Shown here: positions 7,561-16,397 of the stretch, one piece after another | Numbering within the stretch: position 1 is the stretch's first letter | How the letters are laid out: each line of letters begins with the position of its first letter | Assembly (NCBI GenBank): GCA_903936775.1 | Contig: CAIZWU010000122.1 | Span: forward strand, 1 to 54,393 | Origin: an uncultured bacterium | Lineage (GTDB): Bacteria; Verrucomicrobiota; Verrucomicrobiia; Verrucomicrobiales; V1-33 | Length of the DNA: 54,393 nucleotides | Direction: 5' to 3' | Notes under the pieces: generated by a model | The model's input: only the letters and a program-made list of their open reading frames with translations | What the model was told of the DNA's origin: nothing | Database searches by the model: none | Program-made: the position numbers and the translations under genes

Positions 7561-8627
7561 GAGGGGTTGGCTTTGCGGGATCGCCGCGGGCGGGCGGGTG
7601 GCGGCACGCCCGCAAGTCGTAGGGCCACCCATGCGCCGAGTGCCATGACCGTCAACCCGATTTGGCCAAGGGCAAAGACCGCTGCCAGCCCGATCTGCAG
7701 CAGACGCGGGGCTTCCGCAGCCATCCGTCCCAAACCCTGCCCCGCCAGATACCATGGAAAAAAGAGGATCCCCGCCACCATCACCCATGCCAGGGGTTGC
7801 CAGCCCTTGACCGCCCAAAAGTCCACCGCCCGCTGCCATCCTTCCCTCGCTTCCGCCGTCCGCCGGACGTGGAGAAAAACCAGCGGAGCAAAACAAAATC
7901 CCAGACCACCCACCACCACTCCCCATTTTAAATAAGTCATCGCCTCCAGTGGCAGCCAACGGCTGAACCACCAACCGAGGCCATGCGCCAGCCCCCACGG
8001 CCACAACCGGGCACCGTGGGCCGCGGCCGATTCCAGCCAGCGCACCCCCTCCATTTTCCCGGGAGCCCTCACCATCGTCTCCGCCAACAACAACAAGCCC
8101 GCCAGGATAATGGCCGCCACCCCACCCACCAGGGGCACGGCCAGCGTCGTCACCACCCCATGCCAGACCACCGGCACCCCACGCCCCCGCAATGCCAAAT
8201 CGGCCAGCAACGCCAGCGCCCCGGCCGTAAAAAGCACCAGCATGCCGCGACCGGACCCTCCCGTGACTGATTCCACTCCTTTGAGCATTCCCTGCCGCAT
8301 TCCAGCCAGATTAAAAGCGAGCAGCAGGGCCAGCAGCAGAGCCGGGCCGGCCCCGAACGTCCAACCATGAAGCGCCTCCAGCAACGCCCCTGCCAACCAT
8401 CCGCCGGCATTCCCTTCCTGCCAGGAAAGGCCTCCCGGCGGCCTCCGCAGGCCCGGCAGGGCGTCCAAGGCCAGCAAACCGGCTGGCAACAGCCAGGATG
8501 CGGGATATTTCCATATCAGATCCACACCCCGGCGCCACTCGGCCCTCCAGGGTTGCACCCCGAAAAATACCACCGCACAGCCGATGGCACCTGCCCCCCA
8601 GCACCACGGCAACCAGCGCGGATCCAT
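7557..8627 (-). CDS. Polytopic membrane protein of unknown function
   Basis: A 356-residue integral membrane protein I cannot place in a named family. Hydrophobic segments are visible throughout, for example 'LALLADLAL', 'GGVAAIILAGLLLLAE', 'VVVGGLGFCFAPLVFLHV', 'WVMVAGILFFPWYLAG' and 'GLAAVFALGQIGLTVMALGAWVAL', suggesting about eight or nine transmembrane helices. The C-terminus is short, basic and Pro-rich. It sits between lepB (19 bases upstream) and the squalene/phytoene synthase gene (4-base ATGA overlap), so all three are probably co-transcribed. The context hints at a membrane or envelope role, possibly linked to isoprenoid lipids, but nothing in the sequence shows this directly. Confidence 0.75.
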   Translation of the reverse strand: MDPRWLPWCWGAGAIGCAVVFFGVQPWRAEWRRGVDLIWKYPASWLLPAGLLALDALPGLRRPPGGLSWQEGNAGGWLAGALLEALHGWTFGAGPALLLALLLAFNLAGMRQGMLKGVESVTGGSGRGMLVLFTAGALALLADLALRGRGVPVVWHGVVTTLAVPLVGGVAAIILAGLLLLAETMVRAPGKMEGVRWLESAAAHGARLWPWGLAHGLGWWFSRWLPLEAMTYLKWGVVVGGLGFCFAPLVFLHVRRTAEAREGWQRAVDFWAVKGWQPLAWVMVAGILFFPWYLAGQGLGRMAAEAPRLLQIGLAAVFALGQIGLTVMALGAWVALRLAGVPPPARPRRSRKANPS

Positions 8628-8646
8628 CGCAGTTGGAGCAGTTCAA

Positions 8647-9957
8647 CTAACGGATCAACCCGAAGTGCGGCAGAAACGGCCAGTACACGAACAGGGCGGG
8701 CCCCACCAGATTACGCTCCGGCACGGGGCCCCAGTAACGGCTGTCCGAACTGTCAGGACTATTATCCCCCATCGCCATGTATTCCCCCGCATCCAGTTTG
8801 ATTTCCTCATCGCCCTTGATGAAATGCCCCCACCCTCCCGTCATCGACGTGTAGCCCTTGTAACCATTTTCCCGGCCCATTACCTTGCTCATCCCAAGTT
8901 CCGAGGCCCGCTCGCCATTGATCTTGAGGGCCGCCACCGGCAGATAGTTTCCGGAAGCATTGGTGGTCTGCTCTCCGGTCGGCTTCAACTGCAGACGGTC
9001 ACCTGGCAGGGCCGTGAGCCGCTTGATGTAATGCTGGGAGTCGACCCCCTCCGGCGTGGAAATCGCCTTGATCCCTGCGGTGCTGAAAACAAAAACCTCG
9101 CCACGGTCGGGACGGCGGAAATGATAGGCCATCTTGTTGACCAGCACTTGGTCGCCGGTGTCGATCCGTCCCCGCGCGATCAGGGTACCCCCTTCCACCG
9201 GACCACCCTGAACCCCGACGGAGAACTTCTCCACCCCGCTGACGATGACTCTTTTTTCATTGTCAGAGGCTGCTGGCAGGGGTCCGATCCAAAGATTTTC
9301 CCAGAGCTGCCGGGCCGGCACATAACCAGTCAGCACGCGTTCCCGGCGGGTGGCGTCCATGAAAACCAGATCCGTCACCGTGAAGAAATGAAGCAACGAC
9401 CGCTGCCGGATCGCAACCATCCGCACCGTTCCCCAGTCCTGGGGCACGCGCATCTCCACATAGTTCCGGCCCCGGGTCACATATTCCAAGCCGCGCAGCA
9501 CCGGATTGGGAAAGGATTCCGCATCCGGCATGACCTGGGCCGTAATCCCGTTCAGGGTTGGCTGCATGGAAGCGGTGGGAATCTTGAACGGTTGCAGAAA
9601 ATAAGCCCGGATGCCCAGCGCCACCACGATTGCCACCACGATGACTTCGATGTGCTCCTTCACCGCCGAGGTTTTGTAATTGGGCACCGCCCCTTCGCAG
9701 GAGGCAATCAATTCCTTCTCCAGCGCATCGGTTTCATCGCGGTTCCGGTAGCGCAGCGCGAGTTCATAACGGGTGTGCAGAGCCTGGACCCGTTGCAGCT
9801 TCTCGGGCGGCATCAGGTCACGGTTATACTGCACAAATTTACTGACTCCCTTCGAAAGGTTAATGGCCTTCTTCATCCAGCCCGGTTTGAGGAAGGGCAG
9901 ACCCGGGGGCCGGGAGGCCGGGGAGGTGGCAGCAGCAGAATCAGTTTCCAAGGACAT
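8647..9957 (-). CDS. lepB: Signal peptidase I, large form
   Basis: A 436-residue signal peptidase I that would cut signal peptides from secreted proteins at the periplasmic membrane face. One transmembrane helix at about residues 103-118 precedes the nucleophile Ser130 in 'IPTASMQPTL'. The general base is Lys312 in 'YIKRLTALPGD'. The late box 'MGDNSPDSSDSRYWGPVP' is intact. The Ser-Lys distance is about 180 residues against roughly 55 in E. coli, so about 130 residues are inserted between boxes B and D. There is also a 100-residue N-terminal cytoplasmic extension. The chosen start (MSLETDSAAA) avoids a Cys/Pro-rich upstream stretch unlike the family. It is the first gene of an operon with a membrane protein and a squalene/phytoene synthase. 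Confidence 0.93.
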   Translation of the reverse strand: MSLETDSAAATSPASRPPGLPFLKPGWMKKAINLSKGVSKFVQYNRDLMPPEKLQRVQALHTRYELALRYRNRDETDALEKELIASCEGAVPNYKTSAVKEHIEVIVVAIVVALGIRAYFLQPFKIPTASMQPTLNGITAQVMPDAESFPNPVLRGLEYVTRGRNYVEMRVPQDWGTVRMVAIRQRSLLHFFTVTDLVFMDATRRERVLTGYVPARQLWENLWIGPLPAASDNEKRVIVSGVEKFSVGVQGGPVEGGTLIARGRIDTGDQVLVNKMAYHFRRPDRGEVFVFSTAGIKAISTPEGVDSQHYIKRLTALPGDRLQLKPTGEQTTNASGNYLPVAALKINGERASELGMSKVMGRENGYKGYTSMTGGWGHFIKGDEEIKLDAGEYMAMGDNSPDSSDSRYWGPVPERNLVGPALFVYWPFLPHFGLIR

Positions 9958-10270
9958 GGGCAGGCAGGCAATAGGTGAACAGGCAGTCCTCCCATGCGTC
10001 CTTTCCCCGCTGCTGGCAAGGCAAAGTCCAGTCTCCTGAAAATCAGGGTGACACCCCGGACAATTGGCTGGAACGCACCCACATGAAGCTTGCCATTTCT
10101 CCCCCATAAGTCCGCCTCCTGCTGGGTTTTCCGACGGAACTCGGACTCCTCCATGCACTGACATTGGCCCCCGCCCTGCCTGCCCAGACCACCGCAGATT
10201 GGGTCTACCATAAAACAACCGATGGCTTGCACCCTGACGGCAGCGAAAAACATTTTGTTGAGGCGGCGGC
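9958..10270. other. 313-base stretch upstream of lepB without a convincing gene
   Basis: It lies between the lepB start and the stop of the cysteine desulfurase gene, both on the minus strand. Short open frames overlap here, including an in-frame upstream extension of lepB rich in Cys and Pro, but none looks conserved. I recognise no riboswitch or RNA gene. It probably holds the lepB promoter and leader. Confidence 0.4.
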
Positions 10271-11419
10271 TCAGGGCATGAGTGACCGGAATTTCTGCAC
10301 GGCCTGCTCCAAGGCATCGAGGCCAGCCTCCAACTCAGTCTGCGTCGTCAGGCGGGAGAGACTGAAGCGGAGAGTACTGCGGGCGGCGGCAGCATCCAGC
10401 CCCATGGCGGTCAGCACATGGGAAGGGTGCAGACTACCGGTGGCACAGGCACTGCCGGCACTGACGCACACCCCTCTTTGATCCAGCAGCAGCAGCAGGC
10501 CTTCCGCCTGAGTGCCGTCAAACCGGAGGCTGGCGGTATTGGGAACGCGGTGCCCCGGATCACCATTGCGGTGGCTGCCGGGAATGCGCCGGAGCACTTC
10601 CTGCTCGAACCAGTCCCGGATGTTCCTCACCCTCGGTTCCGAGCCAGTGGCCAGCGATTCCCGGGCCAGCCGGGCGGCCGCTCCGATCCCGACGATTCCG
10701 GCCACATTCTCCGTCCCGGCGCGGCGGCGGTTTTCCTGGGCTCCGCCGAGCATCCACGGCTGGAAAGCCGTATTCCGCTGGACGTAGAGCAGACCGATTC
10801 CCTTGGGGGCATGGAACTTATGTCCAGAAAAGGCGGCATACTGGACTCCGGCGTTTTTCAGGCTCAGCGGGATTTTGCCAGCGGCCTGCACCGCGTCGGT
10901 GATGAAGGGAATGCGGTGGGCCGCGGCGAGGGCAGCGGCTTCGGGAATGGCCTGGATGACACCGGTTTCGTTGTTGGCCCACATCAGAGCGATGCCAGCG
11001 GTTTCTCCGGGGCGGACCGCCGCCGCGAGATCGGCGAGGAACCAGCAACCGTTGTGATCAACCGGGAGGCGGGTAACCTGATAGCCATGGGCCTGCTCCA
11101 GCCGGAGCACCGGGCTCAGGATGGCATCGTGTTCCGTGCTCCCAATAATCAGATGCCTCCGCTCAGGCTGTTGGACCGTGACGGAATGGAGAGCGGTATT
11201 CAGCGACTCGGTACCGCCGCTGGTGAAGATCAATTCCTCCGGTTCACAGTCCAACAAAGCCGCGCACTCTTCCCGGGCCTGGGCGATGGCCCGCTTGATG
11301 GGCCGGGCCAGGGTGGAGGAGCTGGAGGGGTTGGCAAAATGCCCCCGCCAGAATGGCTCCATGGCATCCAGCACCGCCGGGTCCAAGGGAGTGGTGGCGT
11401 TGTGATCGAGGTAGATCAT
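10271..11419 (-). CDS. Cysteine desulfurase (NifS/IscS family)
   Basis: A 382-residue PLP enzyme that takes sulfur from L-cysteine as an enzyme-bound persulfide for Fe-S clusters and thio-cofactors. The start 'MIYLDHNATTPLDP' is typical. The PLP-binding Lys is in 'FSGHKFHAPKGIGLLYV', and an upstream His-bearing stretch 'STEHDAILSPV' matches the cofactor pocket. The persulfide Cys is in 'SAGSACATGSLHPSHVL', the long-loop class I signature of NifS/IscS. No iscU, iscR, nifU or suf gene is adjacent, so it cannot be tied to one pathway. Two direct copies of a 9-base sequence lie immediately before the start codon (see the repeat entry). Confidence 0.93.
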   Translation of the reverse strand: MIYLDHNATTPLDPAVLDAMEPFWRGHFANPSSSSTLARPIKRAIAQAREECAALLDCEPEELIFTSGGTESLNTALHSVTVQQPERRHLIIGSTEHDAILSPVLRLEQAHGYQVTRLPVDHNGCWFLADLAAAVRPGETAGIALMWANNETGVIQAIPEAAALAAAHRIPFITDAVQAAGKIPLSLKNAGVQYAAFSGHKFHAPKGIGLLYVQRNTAFQPWMLGGAQENRRRAGTENVAGIVGIGAAARLARESLATGSEPRVRNIRDWFEQEVLRRIPGSHRNGDPGHRVPNTASLRFDGTQAEGLLLLLDQRGVCVSAGSACATGSLHPSHVLTAMGLDAAAARSTLRFSLSRLTTQTELEAGLDALEQAVQKFRSLMP

Positions 11420-11427
11420 GGGGGAAA

Positions 11428-11500
11428 GTTTTCAGGGCTCCAGTTTTCAGACCGCAGGAGCTATAAGGATGAGTAATTTTGCAGCCCCTTTGAAAACTGA
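11428..11500. repeat. Direct and inverted 9-bp repeats upstream of the cysteine desulfurase
   Basis: AGTTTTCAG occurs at 11428-11436 and again at 11443-11451, a 15-base pitch. CAGTTTTCA at 11442-11450 pairs with TGAAAACTG at 11492-11500 as a 9-bp inverted repeat across 41 bases. The copies lie in the intergenic gap, the nearest only 8 bases before the desulfurase start. They could be an operator, part of a leader structure, or a fragment of a small dispersed repeat. Confidence 0.5.
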
Positions 11501-11512
11501 AAGCTCCCCATC

Positions 11513-14500
11513 CTACTTCTTCGCCAAACTTTCGAGGTAGTCCAGGAGCGAGGCGAAATCCTTGGCGGTGAAGTTCAGCATCAGGCCGGGGGGCATGAGG
11601 GAGGTGGGCAGCTTATCGCGCTTTTTGATATCGGCGGTTTTCAGGGTAATCTCCTGGGCGGCGACGTTGCGGATGACAACCTTGTCGGCGGCCTCGGTGG
11701 TGACGAAGCCCATCTGGGTGGTGCCGTCGGCCAGTTCGAAGAGGTTGGTGACGAATCCCTGGGCGAGGGTTTTGTTGGGGTCGAGGATCATCTCGGCCAG
11801 CTCAGGGCGCTTGTAGGTTTCCGCGATGTTGCCCAGATACGGTCCTTTGAGCGCCTCATCCTTGTTGACGGTGTGGCAGGCGGCACAGCCGGCCTGGAGG
11901 AAGATCTGCTGGCCCACGAGGGCGTCGCCTTTGGCAGCCAGAACGGCTGGCAGCACTTTGGCAGGATCGATCGTGGCCAGCTTGGGACCGGCGGCGGCGG
12001 ATGGGTCCAATTTCAGGACCTCGACCGCATCAGTGGCCGCAGCGAGCACGGCGGGGTCGGGGTCGCTGAGAGCCGCGAGGACGCGGTCGGACCAGGAGCG
12101 CTGCTTCGTGAGAACGATAGCGCGGAGGATCTGGGCGCGGCGGCCTGGATCGTTCCATCCTTTATCCAAGGCGGCTTGGGAGAGTTGTTTGGCTTCCGGA
12201 GAGCCGGAGGTGCGACTGGCCAAGGTAAGCAGGGCGGCATTAGCCCACACCGCCTCGGGAGTGGTGCTCTTTTCCGCCGCATGCTCGATCAACGTGTGAT
12301 GGTTTTCCAGCATCGGAGACCCCAGAAAGGCGGCCAAAGCTTTGTTTACGTCGTCCTTTTTATCCAGCAGCGAGAGCCCAGCAAGGCTGGCGGTGACCCC
12401 TTCTGCGCTGTCGGCCTTGGCGAGGACCGTGATTGCCGTAACCCGATCGGCCGCCGCGCTGCCGGGTTGGGTGGCAACCGCAAGGAGAATCGGCAATCCC
12501 TCGGCGGGCAGACGCTCGGCGCGGGCGAGTTGGGAAAGGGCGACCGGCAGCATCCGGGCATCACTGGAGGCGAGGGTCAGAACCTGGGCAAGGACGGTGT
12601 CGTCCTGCATTTTGTGCCGGCTCATTTCCCCGAGGAGAAAGGCGGCTTCGTCCTGCGGCGCACCGGCCAGCGCGTCCCGCATGGCTTTGGCAATCAAGGG
12701 GGAAGCCTCCCAGGCGGCGGCCTGGTAATAGGGACCGGAGGTGTCAGGGCGGGTGCCCCAACTGTCCCCTTTCCATGGACCTTCCCGGGCGGAAAGTCGG
12801 CACAGCGCGGTGATCAGTCCGCGACGGCGGGCACTGTCCTTTTCCTGCTCCAGGCGGCTCAACATCGCCTGCACGACAGGCAGGGTATGGAGGCTCTGCA
12901 GCACGCGGAGGGCCCCGGTGCGGCGGGCATCGGTGGTGCCCGGGACATCAATCACCGCAAGGCTGGCGTCGCTGGCTTCCAAGCGGATCAGGCATTGCAC
13001 CGCAGTGTGGCTGACGGTGGGATCGGCATCGGCGAGCAGGTCCATCAGGGCCGGCGCGGCGGCTTTCGCGTTCAGACGGGCGAGGGCCACGGCGGACTCG
13101 ATGCGGGTGCGGGGTGCACCGTCCTTCAGGCCGGCCGTGATAGCCGCGAGGGTGTCTGCAGGGACGGCGTGTCCCCGGTCAGCCAAGGCACGGACCGCCA
13201 AGGGACGCAGGGCGGCATCAGCCATCAGTTTCGTGAGGAAAGGCGTGGCTTGGTCCCCCTGCCCCTGGGCCAAGGCAAACAGGGCGGCGGTGCGGCCTGA
13301 AAGCGGGGCGTTGGAATCGGCGGCAAAGGTTTCGACGGCCTTGCTGGAGGCCGCATCCAGCCCCCGGCGCAGGAGGGTGCGCTGGGCTTCGAGACGGCGG
13401 CGGTGACTGGGGGAGGCCAGCAGTTTGACGAGACCGGCCTCGTCCAATTTGGCGAAATCAGGGAGTGGTTCAGGCTGATAGCCTTTCGGAGTGACCCGGA
13501 CCACGTAGCCCACGTCCTCGCCATTGTAGTTGAAGGAAGCTCCCGCAAAACTGGTGGCGTAAAGATGGCTGGAGGCATCCACGTCCACATCGGTGGCGCG
13601 GGGGACCCGGATGAATTGGTGGGCTTTGTCAGTGAAGGTAGCGCCATCCGGAGCAATTTCGTGGCGGAAGATCCATTCCTTGCCCCAGTCGGCGGTGAGC
13701 GGAACATTTTGATAACCTGCCGGGAACCCGGGCTCGTCCAGCCACCCGGCCCCGCATCCGGAGCCCCCGCCATAATTACCGATCGGCGGGATGGCTTCCT
13801 CCCCAAAATTCATGTAAAGCGAGGGATAACCATGCTCCTCCAGACCGGTGAAGTGATGAAACCGCATGTCCCAGCCACCGCCGTCGTTGGTGTTGTCGCG
13901 GGCAAAACCTTCCAAGGTGGGCGACAAGGCGACTTCAAGGATATTGCGCGTGCCGCGGGAGTAAACTTGGAGGTCGCTGCCGTCCGGGCGGACCCGCACC
14001 ACCCCCCCAGCGCGGAGCTGGAGTTTTTTTCCATCGGTTCCCTCTGCCTCCATGAATCCAAAATCGCCAATGGCCAGGTAAAGCCAGCCATCGATACCGA
14101 GGGTGACGCCGTTTGACGTGTGATCGGCCGGGCGGTCCTTGAACCCAAAGGCGATATTCTTCACGAGCACTTTCTGCTCATCGGAAACGCCATCGCCATT
14201 GTGGTCGATGAAGGCACTGAGATGCGGCGGGTGCATCAGATAAACCCGGTCATGGTCCCAGACGAGACCACGGGGGGAGTCCACGTCCGGAACGAACGCT
14301 TTGGCTTCATCGGCGCGGCCGTCACCATCAAGGTCACGCAGACGCACGACGGAACCACGATTGGGCTGGCGGTCCAGCGACCCGTTTTTGTCGGAGCTGA
14401 TGTAGACAGTACCATCCGGCGCCGCGGCGGCATAAACCGGGTAGTTGGACTGCGGCGGGCTGGAAAAGACCGTGACCTCGAAGCCATCCGGTACCTTCAC

Positions 14501-14605
14501 GTCTGCGAGAATTTTCTTTTCTCTGGTGGCCTGATCGGCGGATTGAGCCAAAACGGCCGGCAAAAAAGCGGCTTGGAGGGCGAGCAGAATCGGTAAGGAA
14601 CGCAT
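11513..14605 (-). CDS. PVC-type exported propeller-HEAT-cytochrome c protein
   Basis: A 1030-residue exported protein with a signal peptide cleaved near LPAVLAQS. Residues about 30-390 form a six-bladed-type propeller like soluble sugar or sorbosone dehydrogenases, with repeated Asp-rich loops such as 'RDLDGDGRADEAK' and 'DHNGDGVSDEQK'. Residues about 390-880 are HEAT-like helical repeats. The end carries a c-type heme site, CAACH at 907-911, with a candidate distal Met near 1004 in 'LPTSLMPPGL'. This order matches the 'membrane-bound dehydrogenase plus PVC heme-binding domain' proteins expanded in Planctomycetes and Verrucomicrobia, thought to oxidise sugars in the periplasm. Substrate is unknown. 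It may be a single-gene unit; the hairpin upstream belongs to the next gene. Confidence 0.88.
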   Translation of the reverse strand: MRSLPILLALQAAFLPAVLAQSADQATREKKILADVKVPDGFEVTVFSSPPQSNYPVYAAAAPDGTVYISSDKNGSLDRQPNRGSVVRLRDLDGDGRADEAKAFVPDVDSPRGLVWDHDRVYLMHPPHLSAFIDHNGDGVSDEQKVLVKNIAFGFKDRPADHTSNGVTLGIDGWLYLAIGDFGFMEAEGTDGKKLQLRAGGVVRVRPDGSDLQVYSRGTRNILEVALSPTLEGFARDNTNDGGGWDMRFHHFTGLEEHGYPSLYMNFGEEAIPPIGNYGGGSGCGAGWLDEPGFPAGYQNVPLTADWGKEWIFRHEIAPDGATFTDKAHQFIRVPRATDVDVDASSHLYATSFAGASFNYNGEDVGYVVRVTPKGYQPEPLPDFAKLDEAGLVKLLASPSHRRRLEAQRTLLRRGLDAASSKAVETFAADSNAPLSGRTAALFALAQGQGDQATPFLTKLMADAALRPLAVRALADRGHAVPADTLAAITAGLKDGAPRTRIESAVALARLNAKAAAPALMDLLADADPTVSHTAVQCLIRLEASDASLAVIDVPGTTDARRTGALRVLQSLHTLPVVQAMLSRLEQEKDSARRRGLITALCRLSAREGPWKGDSWGTRPDTSGPYYQAAAWEASPLIAKAMRDALAGAPQDEAAFLLGEMSRHKMQDDTVLAQVLTLASSDARMLPVALSQLARAERLPAEGLPILLAVATQPGSAAADRVTAITVLAKADSAEGVTASLAGLSLLDKKDDVNKALAAFLGSPMLENHHTLIEHAAEKSTTPEAVWANAALLTLASRTSGSPEAKQLSQAALDKGWNDPGRRAQILRAIVLTKQRSWSDRVLAALSDPDPAVLAAATDAVEVLKLDPSAAAGPKLATIDPAKVLPAVLAAKGDALVGQQIFLQAGCAACHTVNKDEALKGPYLGNIAETYKRPELAEMILDPNKTLAQGFVTNLFELADGTTQMGFVTTEAADKVVIRNVAAQEITLKTADIKKRDKLPTSLMPPGLMLNFTAKDFASLLDYLESLAKK

Positions 14606-14775
14606 GGTGATAATGAAAATACAAAAAAGGTGGCCGGCAGGGACCGTGGCAAGAGAGAGACTTGGCTACGTGGTGCAAGCCTGGATTTTGTCCAATGGGC
14701 TGCCTTTTAGCGGAAACAGCTCCCATTCAGCGGCAGGAGACCTATGCCAAGCGGCCTTGGGAGGAGGCTATCCAG

Positions 14776-14810
14776 AAAATAAAAGAGCCTCCCGGCGGAC
14801 CGGGAGGCTC
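14776..14810 (-). terminator. Strong Rho-independent terminator of the outer-membrane protein gene
   Basis: A perfect 11-bp GC-rich stem (14785-14795 with 14800-14810) with a 4-base loop. On the minus strand it is followed by TTTTATTTT (14784-14776). It lies 45 bases past the stop of the porin-like gene, so it ends that transcript before the large heme protein. A perfect stem and U-tract suggest a highly expressed gene. Confidence 0.9.
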
Positions 14811-14854
14811 TCTGAAGAATTCGGCAGGCCGTAAAGACCGCCAAAACGGGTCGC

Positions 14855-15640
14855 TTAGAAGGACACGCTGAGTTTCACGCCACCGTAGATTTCGTCGTCG
14901 GTGAAGTCTTCAGTGGTGTCGAGGGCGATGTTGCCGGCCACGTAGGGGGTCAGGGTGGCGGTGGCAGTCAGCTTGACCGGGAAGGCGAGCGCCAGCTTGA
15001 TGTGCTGGAAGTCGGCCTCGGTGGAGTAGTAGTCCACGCCGTAGGAGATCAAAGCGGAAGGAACGATGCTGAAGTTGTCGGTCACAGCGATCGGGGCGTC
15101 CACGCCGAACTCGAGGTAGGAACCTTCAGCTTCGAAGTCATAGTAGTAGCCAAAGCCAAGATTGACCGGACCGGCGGCGGCGCCGAGGGTCAAACCAAGT
15201 TCTTCGGCGCTATCGAAGCCCATGCCTTCACCGGCGCTGCCATCGAGGAATTCGTAGTGGGTGTAGCCCACGCCGATTTTGGCGAAGCCAGCATCGTAGC
15301 TGAAACCACCGTTCAGGTCCAACTCATCATAGCTGATGTCGGCGGAAGAAGTATACCAAGCACCGAGTCCAAGGGACAGGTTGGTGGCGAGAGGCACAGA
15401 GACAGCCACTTGACCCCAGACGTTCTGCTCGCTGATCAGGAATCCGCGGAAGAAGTAGTGGGTGTCGTAACCGACGTCGACGGTGGCGCCGACGCTGTCA
15501 AACAGGCCGACCTGAGCCGGTGGTGCTGGAGCAACAGGAGCTTTTCCAGTGGTCACAGTCGTGCCCGCAAAAGCGGAAACGGCGAGGGCCAGGCTGCCGA
15601 GGATGGCGGCACCCTGAATACTTGGGTAGTTTTTTGTCAT
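14855..15640 (-). CDS. TorF-like outer-membrane beta-barrel protein
   Basis: A 261-residue protein with a signal peptide (MTKNYPSIQGAAILGSLALA, cleavage near SAFAG) and a short Pro/Ala linker. The rest alternates aromatic and small residues in the manner of outer-membrane beta-strands, for example 'VGYDTHYFFRGFLIS', 'LSLGLGAWYTSSADISY' and 'VNLGFGYYYDFE'. It ends in 'GGVKLSVSF', the terminal Phe typical of proteins inserted by BamA. The 'THYFFRGF' block resembles the TorF/TIGR02001 putative porin family, though this is from memory. The start at 15640 places the signal peptide correctly; 16 further codons upstream lack sense. Its codon bias and a perfect terminator suggest abundance. Role: probable porin or structural barrel. 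Confidence 0.78.
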   Translation of the reverse strand: MTKNYPSIQGAAILGSLALAVSAFAGTTVTTGKAPVAPAPPAQVGLFDSVGATVDVGYDTHYFFRGFLISEQNVWGQVAVSVPLATNLSLGLGAWYTSSADISYDELDLNGGFSYDAGFAKIGVGYTHYEFLDGSAGEGMGFDSAEELGLTLGAAAGPVNLGFGYYYDFEAEGSYLEFGVDAPIAVTDNFSIVPSALISYGVDYYSTEADFQHIKLALAFPVKLTATATLTPYVAGNIALDTTEDFTDDEIYGGVKLSVSF

Positions 15641-15828
15641 GGGTATTACGGTTCCCTTGGTTATTAGGATACTGCCAAGCTCATCCAAAGGAAGTTCGAC
15701 GTCAAGCCGATAAATGGTGGGGGACGTTTGATCGCCAATTGGGACTTATGAAGGGACATGAAAGCCGTACCCTCACATTTTGAAGCTCTGCCACGCCAGC
15801 CCTTGACGCCGTCCGCCGCAGCCGCACG

Positions 15829-16326
15829 ATGGCATTAAATATGAAACTGAAGGTCTCCATTGCCCGGCAGGAAATGCAGCTTTTGGACAATGACGGCCAT
15901 ACGCACAGGACTTGGCCGGTATCTACCTCCCGCTTTGGCCTGGGCTCCACGCCGGACAGTAATTTCACCCCGCTCGGCCGCTTCCGGATCGTGCAGAAAA
16001 TAGGACATGGGTCCGCGGAGCGCACGATTTTCCGCAGCCGGCGCCAAGTGGGAACCTGGGACGGCGGGCCCGCCCCCGAAGATTATGTGCTGACCCGGAT
16101 TCTCTGGCTGGATGGTTTGGAAGAGGGGAATGCCAACACTTTTTCCAGGTATATCTATATTCACGGGACCAACCAGGAGGAACTCATTGGACAACCGGCA
16201 AGCCACGGCTGTATCCGGTTAACCAACACCGCAGTGGTGGAGCTGTTCGACTTGGTCGAACCCGGCACCGAGGTCGAAATCGGCGATGTCCCTCCCGAAA
16301 ACCTGGTTCCAGAGCATTTTGTTTGA
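15829..16326 (+). CDS. L,D-transpeptidase (YkuD domain) without signal peptide
   Basis: A 165-residue YkuD-fold protein. The signature is complete: His112 in 'YIYIHGTNQEELIG', then Ser125-His126-Gly127-Cys128 and Arg130 in 'ASHGCIRL', with Cys128 the nucleophile. L,D-transpeptidases make 3-3 peptidoglycan cross-links or attach lipoproteins to murein in the periplasm. No signal peptide or membrane segment precedes the domain: it begins 'MALNMKLKVSIARQEMQLLD', already the first strands. No in-frame upstream start adds one. It may be exported another way or act in the cytoplasm. It is divergent from the outer-membrane protein gene, and the first of a run of plus-strand envelope genes. Confidence 0.88.
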   Translation: MALNMKLKVSIARQEMQLLDNDGHTHRTWPVSTSRFGLGSTPDSNFTPLGRFRIVQKIGHGSAERTIFRSRRQVGTWDGGPAPEDYVLTRILWLDGLEEGNANTFSRYIYIHGTNQEELIGQPASHGCIRLTNTAVVELFDLVEPGTEVEIGDVPPENLVPEHFV

Positions 16327-16397
16327 GCGATTGAACTTTTGCTGGGCATGCAGTGTCTTTAGTGCCATCTTAAACTAGGTTTTCCCGCCAACGCCCC

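Noticed and set aside
9958..10317. In-frame N-terminal extension of lepB
   Set aside because: The extra codons are rich in Cys and Pro, look unlike the family, and extend back into the desulfurase gene.
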